NCBI RefSeq assembly: GCF_902859915.1
Contig: NZ_CADIKK010000012.1
Location: 145,076-209,075 of the forward strand
DNA length: 64,000 nucleotides
Source of the DNA: Paraburkholderia ultramafica
GTDB lineage: Bacteria > Pseudomonadota > Gammaproteobacteria > Burkholderiales > Burkholderiaceae
Direction: 5' to 3'
Every line of letters begins with the position of its first letter. Within the stretch, counting starts at the first letter, position 1. The notes under the pieces are model-generated. The model made no database searches and had not been told where the DNA came from. It worked only from the letters and a program-made list of their open reading frames with translations. Positions 26,541 through 36,577 of this stretch are shown piece by piece. Made by a program: the position numbers and the translations under genes.

Positions 26541-27404
26541 ATGGAAGTCGCTCCCATGCTCCTGCTACTGATCCTTGCTTACCTGGGCGGGGTACTCGCC
26601 ATTCTGAGTCCCTGCATCCTTGCCGTGCTGCCTTTCGTATTCGCGCGCGCTGACCGGCCGATCGCGCGCAATGGACTGCCCATGCTGGCCGGCATGGCGC
26701 TCACCTTCGCCGCAGTTGCCACCCTGGCCGCTCTCGGCGGCGGCGGGGCCGTCCACGCGAATCAGTATGGCCGCATCGTGGCCCTCGCCGTGCTCGGCCT
26801 GACCTTGCTTTCGAAGCGCGTCGCCGAATGGATCACCCACCCGTTCGTGACGTTCGGCAATACGCTCACCGAGCGCAGCGGGAGCCAAAGCGATTCCATG
26901 CTCTCGGCGGCGGGGCTGGGCGTGGCCACAGGGCGGCTAGGGGCGCCCTGCGCAGGCCCCATCCCGGGCCGGCTGCTCACGGGTGCGGCCTTGAACGGCG
27001 CCAGCCTCACGATTACCTTCCTGCAACTCACCTACGCGGTCGGCGCAGCAACCTCGCTCGCGCCGGTCCTGCTGATTGGCGGGCGCGTCTTCGCCATCAT
27101 GAAGCGTTCGCCTGGCGCCGGCGACCTGGTGCGCCGCACTTTGGGCGTGCTGGTGCTCGCGGGGGTGGCCGCCATTGCGCTTGGCCTGGATACGCACCTG
27201 CTGACATGGGTGTCGCTGGCGAGCACCGGCGGAATCGAACAGAAGCTGATCGACGCGATACATCTCGTTGGTCCCGTGCAGGCCGCTGCCAGAGCCGTGG
27301 GCGCGCTGCCGGTGGAAGGCGAGCTGCCTTCTCTTGCCGGCGCCACCCGGTGGCTCAACAGCCCGGCGCTCAATGCACAGTCGCTGCGCGGCAAGGCGAT
27401 TTGA
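26541..27404 (+). CDS. truncated DipZ: CcdA-like membrane half only
   Basis: A 287-residue protein matching the N-terminal half of DipZ-type cytochrome c biogenesis/thiol-redox proteins. It has about six hydrophobic segments with the two redox cysteines of CcdA-like domains, in AILSPCILAVLPF (segment 1) and LGAPCAGPIPGRLLTGAAL (segment 4). The linker ends at WLNSPALNAQSLRGKAI and then stops. In DipZ proteins this exact linker leads into a thioredoxin-like domain, so about 300 residues are absent; no thioredoxin motif is visible downstream. The start at ATG 26541 is preceded by weak Shine-Dalgarno sequence. Confidence 0.8.
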   Translation: MEVAPMLLLLILAYLGGVLAILSPCILAVLPFVFARADRPIARNGLPMLAGMALTFAAVATLAALGGGGAVHANQYGRIVALAVLGLTLLSKRVAEWITHPFVTFGNTLTERSGSQSDSMLSAAGLGVATGRLGAPCAGPIPGRLLTGAALNGASLTITFLQLTYAVGAATSLAPVLLIGGRVFAIMKRSPGAGDLVRRTLGVLVLAGVAAIALGLDTHLLTWVSLASTGGIEQKLIDAIHLVGPVQAAARAVGALPVEGELPSLAGATRWLNSPALNAQSLRGKAI

Positions 27405-27584
27405 TGAGCAACCACGCTGGAGGCATGTCCAGCCAGGTTTTTCATTGACTGCCCATTGACTGCGCTATGGAATCCACAGCAATGGGGGTGACGCGTACAT
27501 CATAAGAAAGTCACTCGAGTGGAAGAGCGGTAAAAATGGTCTACGATTGATAAGGAACCGCCCCACCTCTCAGGAGGATTCGTC

Positions 27585-27842
27585 ATGAAGAATTCTATTG
27601 TGGCCGTACTGGGCATTCTATTCGGCGCGGCAAGCATCGCTCCCGCAATCGCACAGACTTCCCCTTCCATGCCTTCGGATCCGTCGCCGCCTCTGACACG
27701 CGCCGACGTCAACGCCGACCTTGTCGCCTGGCGTGCCGCGGGATTCAAACCGCCAATCAATTTCGAACACTACCCAGCCAACGCTCAACAAGCGGGTCGA
27801 AGCGTCGCCGAACAGCGTGCACAGGCGTCGGGTCAGCACTAG
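27585..27842 (+). CDS. DUF4148 secreted small protein
   Basis: An 85-residue exported protein: signal peptide (MKNSIVAVLGILFGAASIAPAIA) then the DUF4148 domain with LTRADVNADLVAWRAAGF and YPANAQQAGR. The family is frequent in Burkholderiales, in many copies, and has no known function. AGGAGG at 27569-27574 provides a strong ribosome binding site. It stands alone between convergent neighbours. Confidence 0.9.
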   Translation: MKNSIVAVLGILFGAASIAPAIAQTSPSMPSDPSPPLTRADVNADLVAWRAAGFKPPINFEHYPANAQQAGRSVAEQRAQASGQH

Positions 27843-27981
27843 CGGACCAGAAAGGCCTTCTACAGGGCACCGTTGGAAGCGCTCGTCCGGACTTCTTCTG
27901 CTTCGCAGTGCAGCATCGAATTGATATCCGCCGTGCGGCTGTTTCTGCACCGGCGGCACCGTGCAAAACAGTCGTGTTCGC

Positions 27982-28764
27982 TCATCGACCGGGAACAAGG
28001 GCGAGTACCCGAAGCGGACTACCAGAGCCTGCTTGAATTTTCAGCGGTGCGGCAAGAATCACGGCCCCAGTTGGCGGCAGTTCGTGCAGATTCTTCAGGC
28101 ACTGCAACCCGTAACGGTTGGCCCCATGCATCAGCGTATGGCACGGATACGGAATTGGCCACGCATAAGATTGGCCAGCATCGGTGTTGATCGTTTCGAC
28201 GCCAAAGCCGTGTACGTGCCGTTCGTGAATCAGCCACTCGACAGTTTCTTGCGTCGGCCCCGGCGTGTGTGCGCCGTCCTCACGCAAGTTGACGAATTCA
28301 GCTGGGTCTGTGCGTCTGGACCAGTCAGTGCGGAATAACACCCATGCGGACGCCGGTATCTTGCCGTGCTGCGCCTCCCAGCGCTGGAGGAACTCCCTGG
28401 TGAGCAACCAGTCGGGATTAGCCGCCACCTCTTGACTGGCGTCAATCACGACCGCCGGCGCAATGAAGTTATTCACGTCGATGGTGTCGACTGCATTGCG
28501 CGCGTGATTCTTGCCGCTAACCCAATGAACCGGAGCGTCGAAGTGCGTCCCGGTATGCTCGCCACACGAAAAATTGTTCCAATACCACCCCGGACCCTTT
28601 TCGTCGTACCGGCTGATCTGCTCCATCTTGAACGCCCACACCTGGCCGAATTCAGGCGGCAATGCCAAGGCGGGGAAATCCGGGGAAAGGGTCTGCGTCA
28701 AATCGACGACGCGAACTTTTTCGGCCGAGATTTCGCTGATGAGTTGTTCGAGAACTGTTGTCAT
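27982..28764 (-). CDS. cyclase-family metal-dependent hydrolase (kynurenine formamidase-like)
   Basis: A 260-residue enzyme starting at ATG 28764. The metal-binding signature HTGTHFDAPVH (residues ~72-82) is exact for the cyclase/KynB family, with VRVVDLTQTLSPDFP at the N-terminus. Family members hydrolyse N-formylkynurenine, isatin or related amides. It is the last gene of the catabolic operon starting at 38522, 177 bases after IorB. Together with a kynureninase-like gene it hints at kynurenine-like chemistry, but the actual substrate is open. Confidence 0.88.
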   Translation of the reverse strand: MTTVLEQLISEISAEKVRVVDLTQTLSPDFPALALPPEFGQVWAFKMEQISRYDEKGPGWYWNNFSCGEHTGTHFDAPVHWVSGKNHARNAVDTIDVNNFIAPAVVIDASQEVAANPDWLLTREFLQRWEAQHGKIPASAWVLFRTDWSRRTDPAEFVNLREDGAHTPGPTQETVEWLIHERHVHGFGVETINTDAGQSYAWPIPYPCHTLMHGANRYGLQCLKNLHELPPTGAVILAAPLKIQAGSGSPLRVLALVPGR

Positions 28765-28940
28765 ATGGAATATGTCAGTTAAATCTGTGATAGGTGAACA
28801 GCACGAAGCGAAGAGAACACGATGCCGGCGGGATCGCACTCGGAAAAGTGGAACCGGTGCATGCGTTTGAATGAAACCTTACCCATCGCATTTCCGTATG
28901 GCGTTTCGATTCGATTTGTTGCTACGTCCACGCTTCGCGC

Positions 28941-30446
28941 TCAGGCCAACGCGTGCCGCCCGAGCGCTTCCTGCAGCTTTTTGCCGTGCTCGTCGGCGAG
29001 CGCCGCTTCGCGCAACTCACGCAGCGTGGCGGGCGCCAGCAGCGCGCCCGCGCGGGCCACGGCGGTCATCACCGTCTCGTAGTTGGCCAGCCCGCGCGCG
29101 TGCGTGTCGCTGTAGCCCTTGACGAGCCGCTGGCATTGGGCGACCTCGACGGCGAGCGCCGGATTGCGTTGCGCCGCGTCGAGCAGTTGGCTCAGCCAAT
29201 GTTCGATGCGCGCATTTTCCACCTGGTAGCGCAGCGTGGCGCGGCGCCAGCCGCGCATGCGCGACACCGCGTAAAGCATTAGGTAGCCGCGCAGCGAGCT
29301 GGTGGTCACCACACGGCCCTCCCGCGTGAAACGGCGCACGAGGCGATGCACCCAGTGCGGACGCATCAGCCATCTGCCGAGCGACGCAGGCAGCGTTTCG
29401 CAGATTTCTTCGATCCGCGGATGCATGAACTCGTTGATCGCGAGGAGTTGATCCACTTGTGCGCGCACTTCGCTGCGTACCCGCTCGAAGCGTGAACCAC
29501 GTGTCTTGAGATCGGCCACGCGGATGGTGTCCTCGTACGACATCCACAGCGCCAGGTGGCGCGCGGTCTCGCGCACGAGCACGATGTCCTGCTGCCTGAG
29601 CGCGCGCCCAACTTCGGCAAGGCGATCGAGATAGAGTCCTGCGTAGTCGGGATCCTGGTAGTCGATCAGGCGGCGCACACCCTCGGTCACAATTTGCTGG
29701 ACCTCGACGGGGAATTGAGTGCGAACGCGTTCGACGAGAGCCGCCACTTTCGCGTCGCGTGGCTTCGCGTCGCTGCCGACAGTCGCGAATTCCGCGGCGG
29801 CGTCAACAGACTGCTCGACTTCGTTCGCCTTCAGATACGCCACGCCGAATGCGTGCAGGCTCGGCTTGACACCAACGCCGCGACGTTCGATTGTCGCCTC
29901 GAATTGCTCGCGGCTGAACGCTAGCACGCCCGTGCCGGCCAACGCGCCGAACAGCACAGCGCTGATCACGCTGCCAGAGGCTTCGGCCGCCTGAGCCATA
30001 TCGAAGCGCACGAAACGCTTCGCCGACTTGCCGGCATGCGCGATCAGCGCGTCGCTATCCACGCGCCCATCGCCCATTGCTGTCTTCTCGGCAATCGAAT
30101 AGACGCGGTGGGTCGAGGCCACGAGCGTGGTGCGATCCGGCGTCACGAGACCGCGCTGCACCGCACGACCGGCTTCCATCAACTCGGAAGCAAGCACGAC
30201 GTCGACGTCGCCGGGCAGCGGCATCAGCGCGAGCACTGGCGCGCGGCCGGCATGGTCCGCGAGCTCCCGTGGAAACAGTTCGACGTAATAGATCGTCGCG
30301 CCGGTGCGTTGCGCCACACCCGGCACCGAGGTGGTCTGCGCGTAGTAGCCGTTGTGTTCGCCGAGATCGACGATCCAGTCGGCGAGCACGCCGCCGCCCT
30401 CGCCGCCCATGGCGAGAATGGCGATTTTGATCGGTTGGGCTTTCAT
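28941..30446 (-). CDS. indolepyruvate oxidoreductase beta subunit, long DUF6537-type
   Basis: A 501-residue protein. The N-terminal ~190 residues are the gamma/POR-like domain (IAILAMGGEGGGVLADWIVDLGEHNG, SVPGVAQRTGATIYYVELFP), and the remainder is the DUF6537-like extension typical of aerobic proteobacterial IorB proteins. It works with IorA, which starts upstream with only 17 bases between the two genes. The pair oxidatively decarboxylates aryl- or branched-chain 2-oxo acids to acyl-CoA. The aminotransferase of the same operon could supply the oxo acid. Confidence 0.92.
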   Translation of the reverse strand: MKAQPIKIAILAMGGEGGGVLADWIVDLGEHNGYYAQTTSVPGVAQRTGATIYYVELFPRELADHAGRAPVLALMPLPGDVDVVLASELMEAGRAVQRGLVTPDRTTLVASTHRVYSIAEKTAMGDGRVDSDALIAHAGKSAKRFVRFDMAQAAEASGSVISAVLFGALAGTGVLAFSREQFEATIERRGVGVKPSLHAFGVAYLKANEVEQSVDAAAEFATVGSDAKPRDAKVAALVERVRTQFPVEVQQIVTEGVRRLIDYQDPDYAGLYLDRLAEVGRALRQQDIVLVRETARHLALWMSYEDTIRVADLKTRGSRFERVRSEVRAQVDQLLAINEFMHPRIEEICETLPASLGRWLMRPHWVHRLVRRFTREGRVVTTSSLRGYLMLYAVSRMRGWRRATLRYQVENARIEHWLSQLLDAAQRNPALAVEVAQCQRLVKGYSDTHARGLANYETVMTAVARAGALLAPATLRELREAALADEHGKKLQEALGRHALA

Positions 30447-30463
30447 AGTGGAACTCTCATTGA

Positions 30464-32662
30464 TCAGAATGCGTAGCGCGCGCGGCGCGCCGCGTCACGT
30501 CGCTGCAGCCAGCCGATCAAACCGTCGCGCACGCGTTGCCGCAGACGGTCGACGCGGGTCGGGTTGCTCACGATCTGCGCGCGGTAAAACGACGGGCACA
30601 GCACGGCGGCATGGGACACTTCCCCGCACAGCCCGCAGCCCACACAGCTATCGAGCACGGTTGCAACCGGATCGGTGCGCAACGGGTCCGGGTTCTGTTT
30701 GACCGACAGCGACGGGCAACCGGACAGGCGGATGCACGAGTGATCGCCGGTACAGGTGTCCGAATCGACTCCAAAACGTTCGCGCACCACGCGCTCGCCG
30801 GCCGCGATCGCCTTGCGCACCTTCGGCTTCTCGCGGCGTTGTTTGTTCAACATGCACTCGCTTTGCGCGATCAACACCTTCGGACCTTTGGCCTGGGTGG
30901 TGAGCGCTTCCCTGAGCGTGGCCATCATCGCCTTCAGGTCGTAGGTGCGGCGAACGGTGCGCACCCAGTCAACGCCGACGCCGCGCACGGCCCGCTCGAT
31001 TGCGTGCCCGGTGCTGCGGGTCGGATTGAGCGCAGTGGACGACAGGATGTCCTGCCCTCCGGTGGCCGACGTATAGCTGTTGTCGACGATGACGGTGAGG
31101 TTGTCGCTTTTGTTGAAGACCGCGTTTGCAATCCCGCTGGTCAGGCCGTTGTGCCAGAACCCGCCATCGCCCATGACCGAGATCGCCCGCTTGTCTGCGG
31201 GTGCGTTCAGTGCCGCCGCGCTTGCACCGCCGAGACCGTAGCCCATCGTCGTACTGCCGAGATTGAACGGCGGCAGGATCGAAAACAGATGGCAGCCGAT
31301 ATCCGCGCTCACATGGTGCGGGCCCAGTTCGCGCTCGACCAGTTTCATCGCCGTGAAGATTGGCCGCTCGGGGCAACCCGTGCAAAAGCCGGGCGGCCGC
31401 GCATGCACGTTTTCATCCAGCAGCGCGACCGGCTCCGCTGCAGGCGCGCCAGCGCCGACGGCTGAAGCGGCGGCGGCCGCCGGGACAAGCGGAATCACCT
31501 TGCGCGCGGCCGGTGCGACTGGCTGCGGCGCGAGCATGCCATAGCACTCGAAGAACGCGCGCAGACCCTGCATGACGGTCGCCGTGCTGTATTCACCGGC
31601 GAGCGGCAGCATGTCCTTGCCGTGCAGTACGGCCGCGCAATCGGCCTGGCGCAGGATCGCGCTGGCGTTCTGCTCGACGAAGTTCGGCTGCCCTTCCTCG
31701 ATGACGAGCACGGCGCGCTTGCCCAGGCAGAACCGTTGCCACTCGGAATCGACGAGTGGATACGCCACGTTCATCACGTACAGTGGCACCTTCGACTCGC
31801 CGTACACATCGGCGAGACCGAGGCGTTCGAGCGCGCGCAGCACCGTGTTGTAGCTGCCGCCCTGTACGGCGATGCCGATATCGGCGGCGTTTGCCGAGAA
31901 AAAATCGTTGAGCTGGCGCTCCTCGATGAACTTCACCGCCGCGGGCCACCGCTCGTTGATCTTCTCCTGCTCGTGCAGGAAGCTCGCGGGCGGCAGCACG
32001 ATGCGGCTCACGTCGCGATTCGGGTTCTCGAGGGCATCCTTGAGCGAAAATGCCGGGCGGCGGTTATCCGCGGCGACGAACTGCCCGTGCACGTGACACG
32101 CGCGAATGCGCAATTGCAGCATTACCGGCGTGTTGCTTGCCTCGGAGAGATCGAAGCCATCCTTCACCGCCTGGACGATGCACGGCAGGTTCGGTCGCGG
32201 ATCGAGCAGCCAGATCTGCGATTTCATCGCGAAGGCGTGGCTGCGCTCCTGCATGATCGAGGAGCCTTCGCCGTAGTCTTCGCCGACGATGATCAGCGCC
32301 CCGCCCTTCACGCCGCCCGAGGCCAGGTTCGCGAGTGCGTCCGAAGCGACGTTGGTGCCGACCGTCGCCTTGAACGTCACCGCGCCGCGCAGCGGATAGT
32401 TCACCGAAGCGGCCAGCGAAGCCGCTGCGGTGGCTTCGCTCGCGCTGTTCTCGAAGCGGATGCCGTGATCGCTCAGGATGTCCTGGGCGTCGGCGAGCAC
32501 GTCCATCAGATGCGAGATCGGGGCGCCCTGATAGCCGGCCACATACGCCACGCCCGACTCCAGCAGCGCCTTGGTCACCGCGAGGATCCCCTCGCCGCTG
32601 AAAACCTCGCCCGCGCCCAGGCGCAGCTTCTTCACTTCTTCGACAAATGACCGCTCGGCCAT
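30464..32662 (-). CDS. indolepyruvate ferredoxin oxidoreductase alpha subunit-like
   Basis: A 732-residue protein starting at ATG 32662 (MAERSFVEEVKKLRLGAG). The N-terminal pyrimidine-binding and central domains are followed by the thiamine diphosphate domain (GDGGFWHNGLTSGIANAVFN, residues ~470-490, with the NN-like VDNSYTSATGGQD). A ferredoxin-like tail carries CTGDHSCIRLSGCPSL and CVGCGLCGEV cysteine clusters (residues ~640-705). It catalyses decarboxylation of 2-oxo acids such as indolepyruvate, passing electrons to ferredoxin or another acceptor. The start gives the usual family length. Confidence 0.92.
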   Translation of the reverse strand: MAERSFVEEVKKLRLGAGEVFSGEGILAVTKALLESGVAYVAGYQGAPISHLMDVLADAQDILSDHGIRFENSASEATAAASLAASVNYPLRGAVTFKATVGTNVASDALANLASGGVKGGALIIVGEDYGEGSSIMQERSHAFAMKSQIWLLDPRPNLPCIVQAVKDGFDLSEASNTPVMLQLRIRACHVHGQFVAADNRRPAFSLKDALENPNRDVSRIVLPPASFLHEQEKINERWPAAVKFIEERQLNDFFSANAADIGIAVQGGSYNTVLRALERLGLADVYGESKVPLYVMNVAYPLVDSEWQRFCLGKRAVLVIEEGQPNFVEQNASAILRQADCAAVLHGKDMLPLAGEYSTATVMQGLRAFFECYGMLAPQPVAPAARKVIPLVPAAAAASAVGAGAPAAEPVALLDENVHARPPGFCTGCPERPIFTAMKLVERELGPHHVSADIGCHLFSILPPFNLGSTTMGYGLGGASAAALNAPADKRAISVMGDGGFWHNGLTSGIANAVFNKSDNLTVIVDNSYTSATGGQDILSSTALNPTRSTGHAIERAVRGVGVDWVRTVRRTYDLKAMMATLREALTTQAKGPKVLIAQSECMLNKQRREKPKVRKAIAAGERVVRERFGVDSDTCTGDHSCIRLSGCPSLSVKQNPDPLRTDPVATVLDSCVGCGLCGEVSHAAVLCPSFYRAQIVSNPTRVDRLRQRVRDGLIGWLQRRDAARRARYAF

Positions 32663-32797
32663 GGTGTTCCTTGTTGGTGATCCGATCGGACATGGCTGAT
32701 CGAAGCCATGTCCCCGAATTAGCGCTGCAGTGGAAGAGCCGGTCCGTGGCCCTTTCACTGGGTTGCGCGCGCTTGCACAACCCGGCGCTCAAGACAT

Positions 32798-34201
32798 TCA
32801 GGCGTTAGCGGCGTTAGCGACCACCGACTGCGCCAGTCGCTTGCGGTAGAAAAAATACACCACCGATATTGCGACCAGCCACGGCACGCCGACGATCCAG
32901 GAGATGTTCCAGAATTCGGTGTCCAGCCCCATGGTCACCAGAATCGCACCCAGCAATGCGATACCGGTAATTTGCGCAATCGGGAACAGCGGCATGCGCA
33001 CCGGCAGCGTGCGGCCTCGCCATGCGCGGCGGAATCGCAGGTGAGTAGCGAGGATCACGATCCAGACGAAGATGCCGCCGAACAAGGCAATACCGAACAG
33101 GTAGTTGTACGCGAGCGGGCTGAAAAAAGACACCGCTGCTGCCGCAAGCACGCCGGCGCCGGAAATCAGCGTGGCGACGAGTGGGGTGCCGTTCGCGGTC
33201 AGCGAGCCGATCCAGCGCGGCGCGTAGCCGCCGCGCGCGAGCGAGAACAGCGTGCGCGAGGACAGGTAGATGTTGGTGTTCATGCTCGAGAGCGCCGCCG
33301 TGATCACGACGAAGTTCATCAGCCCTGCCGCGTGCGCGATACCTGCGTGGGCGAAAAGCTTCACGAACGGACTTTGCTGGACCACCTTCGCACCGGCTTC
33401 GGTCCACGGCAGGTATGCAACCATCAGGCCGAGCGCGAGAATATAGAACAGCGTGAGGCGCACAACCATCGATCGCAGCGCATGCGGAATGGCGCGCGAC
33501 GGATCTTTCGCCTCGCCCGAAGTCACGGCCACGATTTCCACGCCGTAGAACGAGAAAATCGCCATCAACACGCCCATCCACACGCCGCCGAAACCATGCG
33601 GCATGAAACCGCCCGGCAAGCCGGTCAGATTGTGCAGCCCGATTGCGGGCGTGCCCGTGCCGAGACCAAACACTTTCGCGAGTCCGACCACGATGAAACC
33701 CAGGATCGCCACCACCTTGATCAACGCAAACCAGTACTCGAACGAACCGAAGTTGGTCACCGAGCGGCAGTTGACGTAGACCAGCGCTATGCCGAACGCT
33801 ATGGACCACAGCCACACTGGAATGCCTGGGAACCAGAAGCCCATGTAGACGCCGACAGCGATTGCTTCGCCGCCGACCGCGACCACCTCGATGATCCAGT
33901 ACGTGTAGCGCACGACGAAGCCGGCCCAGCGGCTCAGGTACATCTCCGCGTACGTGCCGAACGAACCCGCGGTCGGATGCGCGACTGCCATCTCCGCCAG
34001 GCTGAACACCATGATCACGGCGATCAGCGCGGCGATCGCGTAGCTGATCAGCACCGCTGGGCCAGCGTAACCGATCGCAATGCCGCTGCCCATGAAGAGG
34101 CCCGTGCCAATCGCACCTCCGATGCCGATCATCGTGATCTGGCGCTGCGTCAGGGCTTTGTGCAAGCCCTGTTCGCGTGAAGCAATACTTGTCTCTTCCA
34201 T
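32798..34201 (-). CDS. APC-family amino acid permease (GABA permease-like)
   Basis: A 467-residue inner-membrane transporter with about twelve hydrophobic segments. It begins HKALTQRQITMIGIGGAIGTGLFMGSGIAI, the amino-acid/polyamine/organocation signature. It lies in the catabolic operon between IorA and the kynureninase-like gene, so it probably imports the amino acid that the operon degrades. The Glu in FSFYGVEIVAVTSGEAKDP is the conserved family element. Confidence 0.93.
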   Translation of the reverse strand: MEETSIASREQGLHKALTQRQITMIGIGGAIGTGLFMGSGIAIGYAGPAVLISYAIAALIAVIMVFSLAEMAVAHPTAGSFGTYAEMYLSRWAGFVVRYTYWIIEVVAVGGEAIAVGVYMGFWFPGIPVWLWSIAFGIALVYVNCRSVTNFGSFEYWFALIKVVAILGFIVVGLAKVFGLGTGTPAIGLHNLTGLPGGFMPHGFGGVWMGVLMAIFSFYGVEIVAVTSGEAKDPSRAIPHALRSMVVRLTLFYILALGLMVAYLPWTEAGAKVVQQSPFVKLFAHAGIAHAAGLMNFVVITAALSSMNTNIYLSSRTLFSLARGGYAPRWIGSLTANGTPLVATLISGAGVLAAAAVSFFSPLAYNYLFGIALFGGIFVWIVILATHLRFRRAWRGRTLPVRMPLFPIAQITGIALLGAILVTMGLDTEFWNISWIVGVPWLVAISVVYFFYRKRLAQSVVANAANA

Positions 34202-34240
34202 GTCTCTGTGCCCGTGTAATGGTTGTATTGCGTCAGTGGG

Positions 34241-35380
34241 TCAGACTGCGGGGAGCAGCGCCGACAGCGTATCGAGCGCCGCGTGGGAGGTCAGCATGCC
34301 GGGTGACATGCGCACGGCGCAGCCGCGCGTATCCACCAGAACGCCATGCTTCGCCAGAGAAATTTCCAGTTCGTGCGTGTCGACGTGCTCAGGCAGATCC
34401 GCCATCACGCTGCCACCGCGCTGCGCATCGTCGCGTGGTGATCGCAACCGGTATCCCTTGGCGTCGGCCAGCGCAATCAACCGGCGCGACAGCGCAAGGT
34501 TGTGCTCGCGCATGCCGGCCGCCGCGCTCGAGAGCCGCCACGCGAGGCCTGGGCTCGATGCGACGAACGGCAAGAACGATGGCGTGCCGGTGTCGAAGCG
34601 CCGCGCATCGGCGGCCAATGAGAAGCGCGTGAGATCCCAGTTGAATGGATCGGGTTGGCTGAACCAGCCCTGCACGAGCGGTGCCATGTCGCTGTCGAGC
34701 AGTTTCGGGTCGAGGTACGCGAGCCCGGTGCCCGGTGCGCCGCACAACCATTTGAGCGTGGTGCTCGCGACAAAATCGACGGCCGGCTGCATCACGTCGA
34801 AATCGAGGATGCCCGCGCCTTGTGTGATGTCGACCGCAATCAGGCTGCCCTGGGCTCGACCGTGCGCGGCGAGCCGCGTGAGGTCCGCTCGCTTCGAAGA
34901 GGTCGACGTGACCCAGGTGACGATGGCCAGCGCCACGTCTTCCTGCCAATGGGCGATGAATGCATCGTCGGTCACAAACGCTTCGCCGGGTGCGACCGGC
35001 ACCGTGTCGAGCGTAAAGCCAAGCACGGGCTCGAGCCCGCGTAGCATGTAGTGCAGGCTCGGGAAGCAATCCCCGGCGATCAGCACGCGTCGGCCAGCCA
35101 GACGCCGGCGACCGAGCGCGCCGACAAAGCGCGCGAACGCGTCCGTGACGTTCTCCGACGCGAATACGGCGTGGGACGGCGCGTTGACCAACGCGGCCCA
35201 TTGATCGAGCACCTGCCGTCGAGCGGCGAGACCGTAGTCCCAGCGCTGCAGATCGGGCCGGCACCAGTTCGACGCGAAGGTGTCGAGCGCGGCGCGCACG
35301 GCGTCTTCCTGGCCTGGAAACATGCCGACCGAGTGGTACAGCAGCCACCCCTGGCGATCGGGTTCAGCAGAATATGTCAT
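34241..35380 (-). CDS. class V aminotransferase-fold enzyme (kynureninase-like)
   Basis: A 379-residue PLP enzyme starting at ATG 35380. The expected PLP lysine is in VASTTLKWLCGAPGTG (residue ~212), preceded by the PLP-ring Asp in LIAVDITQGAG. The fold and length resemble kynureninase and related class V enzymes. The frame stays open upstream to 35593 but that part overlaps the porin and lacks family sequence. The gene is 34 bases after the porin. It may hydrolyse or transaminate an aromatic amino acid; which one is not deducible. Confidence 0.87.
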   Translation of the reverse strand: MTYSAEPDRQGWLLYHSVGMFPGQEDAVRAALDTFASNWCRPDLQRWDYGLAARRQVLDQWAALVNAPSHAVFASENVTDAFARFVGALGRRRLAGRRVLIAGDCFPSLHYMLRGLEPVLGFTLDTVPVAPGEAFVTDDAFIAHWQEDVALAIVTWVTSTSSKRADLTRLAAHGRAQGSLIAVDITQGAGILDFDVMQPAVDFVASTTLKWLCGAPGTGLAYLDPKLLDSDMAPLVQGWFSQPDPFNWDLTRFSLAADARRFDTGTPSFLPFVASSPGLAWRLSSAAAGMREHNLALSRRLIALADAKGYRLRSPRDDAQRGGSVMADLPEHVDTHELEISLAKHGVLVDTRGCAVRMSPGMLTSHAALDTLSALLPAV

Positions 35381-35414
35381 GAGTCGTTCCTTGCAATGTT
35401 TCGACGGGCGCGCG

Positions 35415-36485
35415 TTAGAACATGTGGCGAATGCCGGCGGCAACGCCCGTCTGGTTATTCTTGCCGGGCAGCTCGGTGAACGCGCCGCCGTTGACGTGGT
35501 TGTAGTCGACCGTCGCATAGACCTGCGTGCGCTTGGACAGTGCGTACTCGGCCAGCAGGACGCCGGTGTAGCGCTGGCCGGTATTGCCGCCAAGGCCGTT
35601 GATGTTGTGCATGTCGTCGTAGTACGCGGCGCCCGTCAGGCTCAACGCCGGCGTCGCCTGATAGGTGACGCCGGTGTAGAACGTCATGTCGCGGCGCTTG
35701 TTGTCAGAGAACGAGCCGGTGGTGACGGTGCGGCCCGGATCGTTGAGCGCCCCGTCGACAAAGCCCGTGGCATCCTGGCCGCCCATGTAGCCGACGAACA
35801 GCGTGGCCGGGCCGACGGCATATTTCGCGCCCGCGCCCCACATGCGCTGGATGTTGTTGTTGAGGTCGCGCGTTTCCTGGTACGTACCGCCGAAGCTTGC
35901 CGGACCGAGGTCGTAAGACGCGCGCACGCTCCAGGATGAGTTCCTGCTCAGGCTGCCGGGCTGCTGACCAAACCCGTAGGTCGCGCCAAGATGCAGGCCG
36001 CCGAACTGCCCGGCATAGGTCGCCGCGTTGTCGATGCGGCCCACCGTCATGAAGAAGGGCCACGAGTTCGCCGTATAGTTGCCGACGGTCAGCGGATCGA
36101 AGTCACCGAAGAAATTGAATGCCTCCGTCCCCTGGCGGCCGAGCGTGAAGGTGCCGAGGTTGCCCGACAGCCCCACATACGCATAGCGGCCGAACAGCCG
36201 GCCGCCCTGGTTGAGTTTGCCGGTCTGCGGATCGAAGCCGCTTTCGAGGCGAAACACCGCCTTCAGGCCACCCCCGAGGTCTTCGTCTCCCTTCAAGCCC
36301 CAGCGGCTGTTGGTGATCGCGCCGTTGGTCAACTGCACCTGGTTGTCGTTCGCCGCATTCGAATTATTCGTGAAGCGCACGCTCTGGTCGACGATGCCGT
36401 ACAGCGTAACGTCGCTTTGTGCGAAGGCGGTCCCCGTCAACCCGATCCCCAGGGTTGCTATCGCGGCGTGGAGTTTGCGTTGCAT
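35415..36485 (-). CDS. Gram-negative general porin (second copy)
   Basis: A 356-residue porin: signal peptide MQRKLHAAIATLGIGLTGTA ending ...FA, mature start QSDVTLYGIVDQSV, then RWGLKGDEDLGGGLKAVFRLESGFD and RLFGRYAYVGLSG. The last residue is the C-terminal Phe (AAGIRHMF) needed for outer-membrane assembly. Its position inside the catabolic operon, flanked by aminotransferase genes, suggests it admits the operon's substrate. Confidence 0.95.
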   Translation of the reverse strand: MQRKLHAAIATLGIGLTGTAFAQSDVTLYGIVDQSVRFTNNSNAANDNQVQLTNGAITNSRWGLKGDEDLGGGLKAVFRLESGFDPQTGKLNQGGRLFGRYAYVGLSGNLGTFTLGRQGTEAFNFFGDFDPLTVGNYTANSWPFFMTVGRIDNAATYAGQFGGLHLGATYGFGQQPGSLSRNSSWSVRASYDLGPASFGGTYQETRDLNNNIQRMWGAGAKYAVGPATLFVGYMGGQDATGFVDGALNDPGRTVTTGSFSDNKRRDMTFYTGVTYQATPALSLTGAAYYDDMHNINGLGGNTGQRYTGVLLAEYALSKRTQVYATVDYNHVNGGAFTELPGKNNQTGVAAGIRHMF

Positions 36486-36577
36486 GATTTACTAGTCTCT
36501 CTTCTTGGGTTGGATAACCTGCTCGGCGGCGACGGCCGATCTTTGGGTGCTGCAAAATCCTGGCTGCGCAGGCTGGT

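Noticed and set aside
32972..34180. 402-codon plus-strand open frame opposite the amino acid permease
   Set aside because: His- and Arg-rich shadow of a membrane protein gene.
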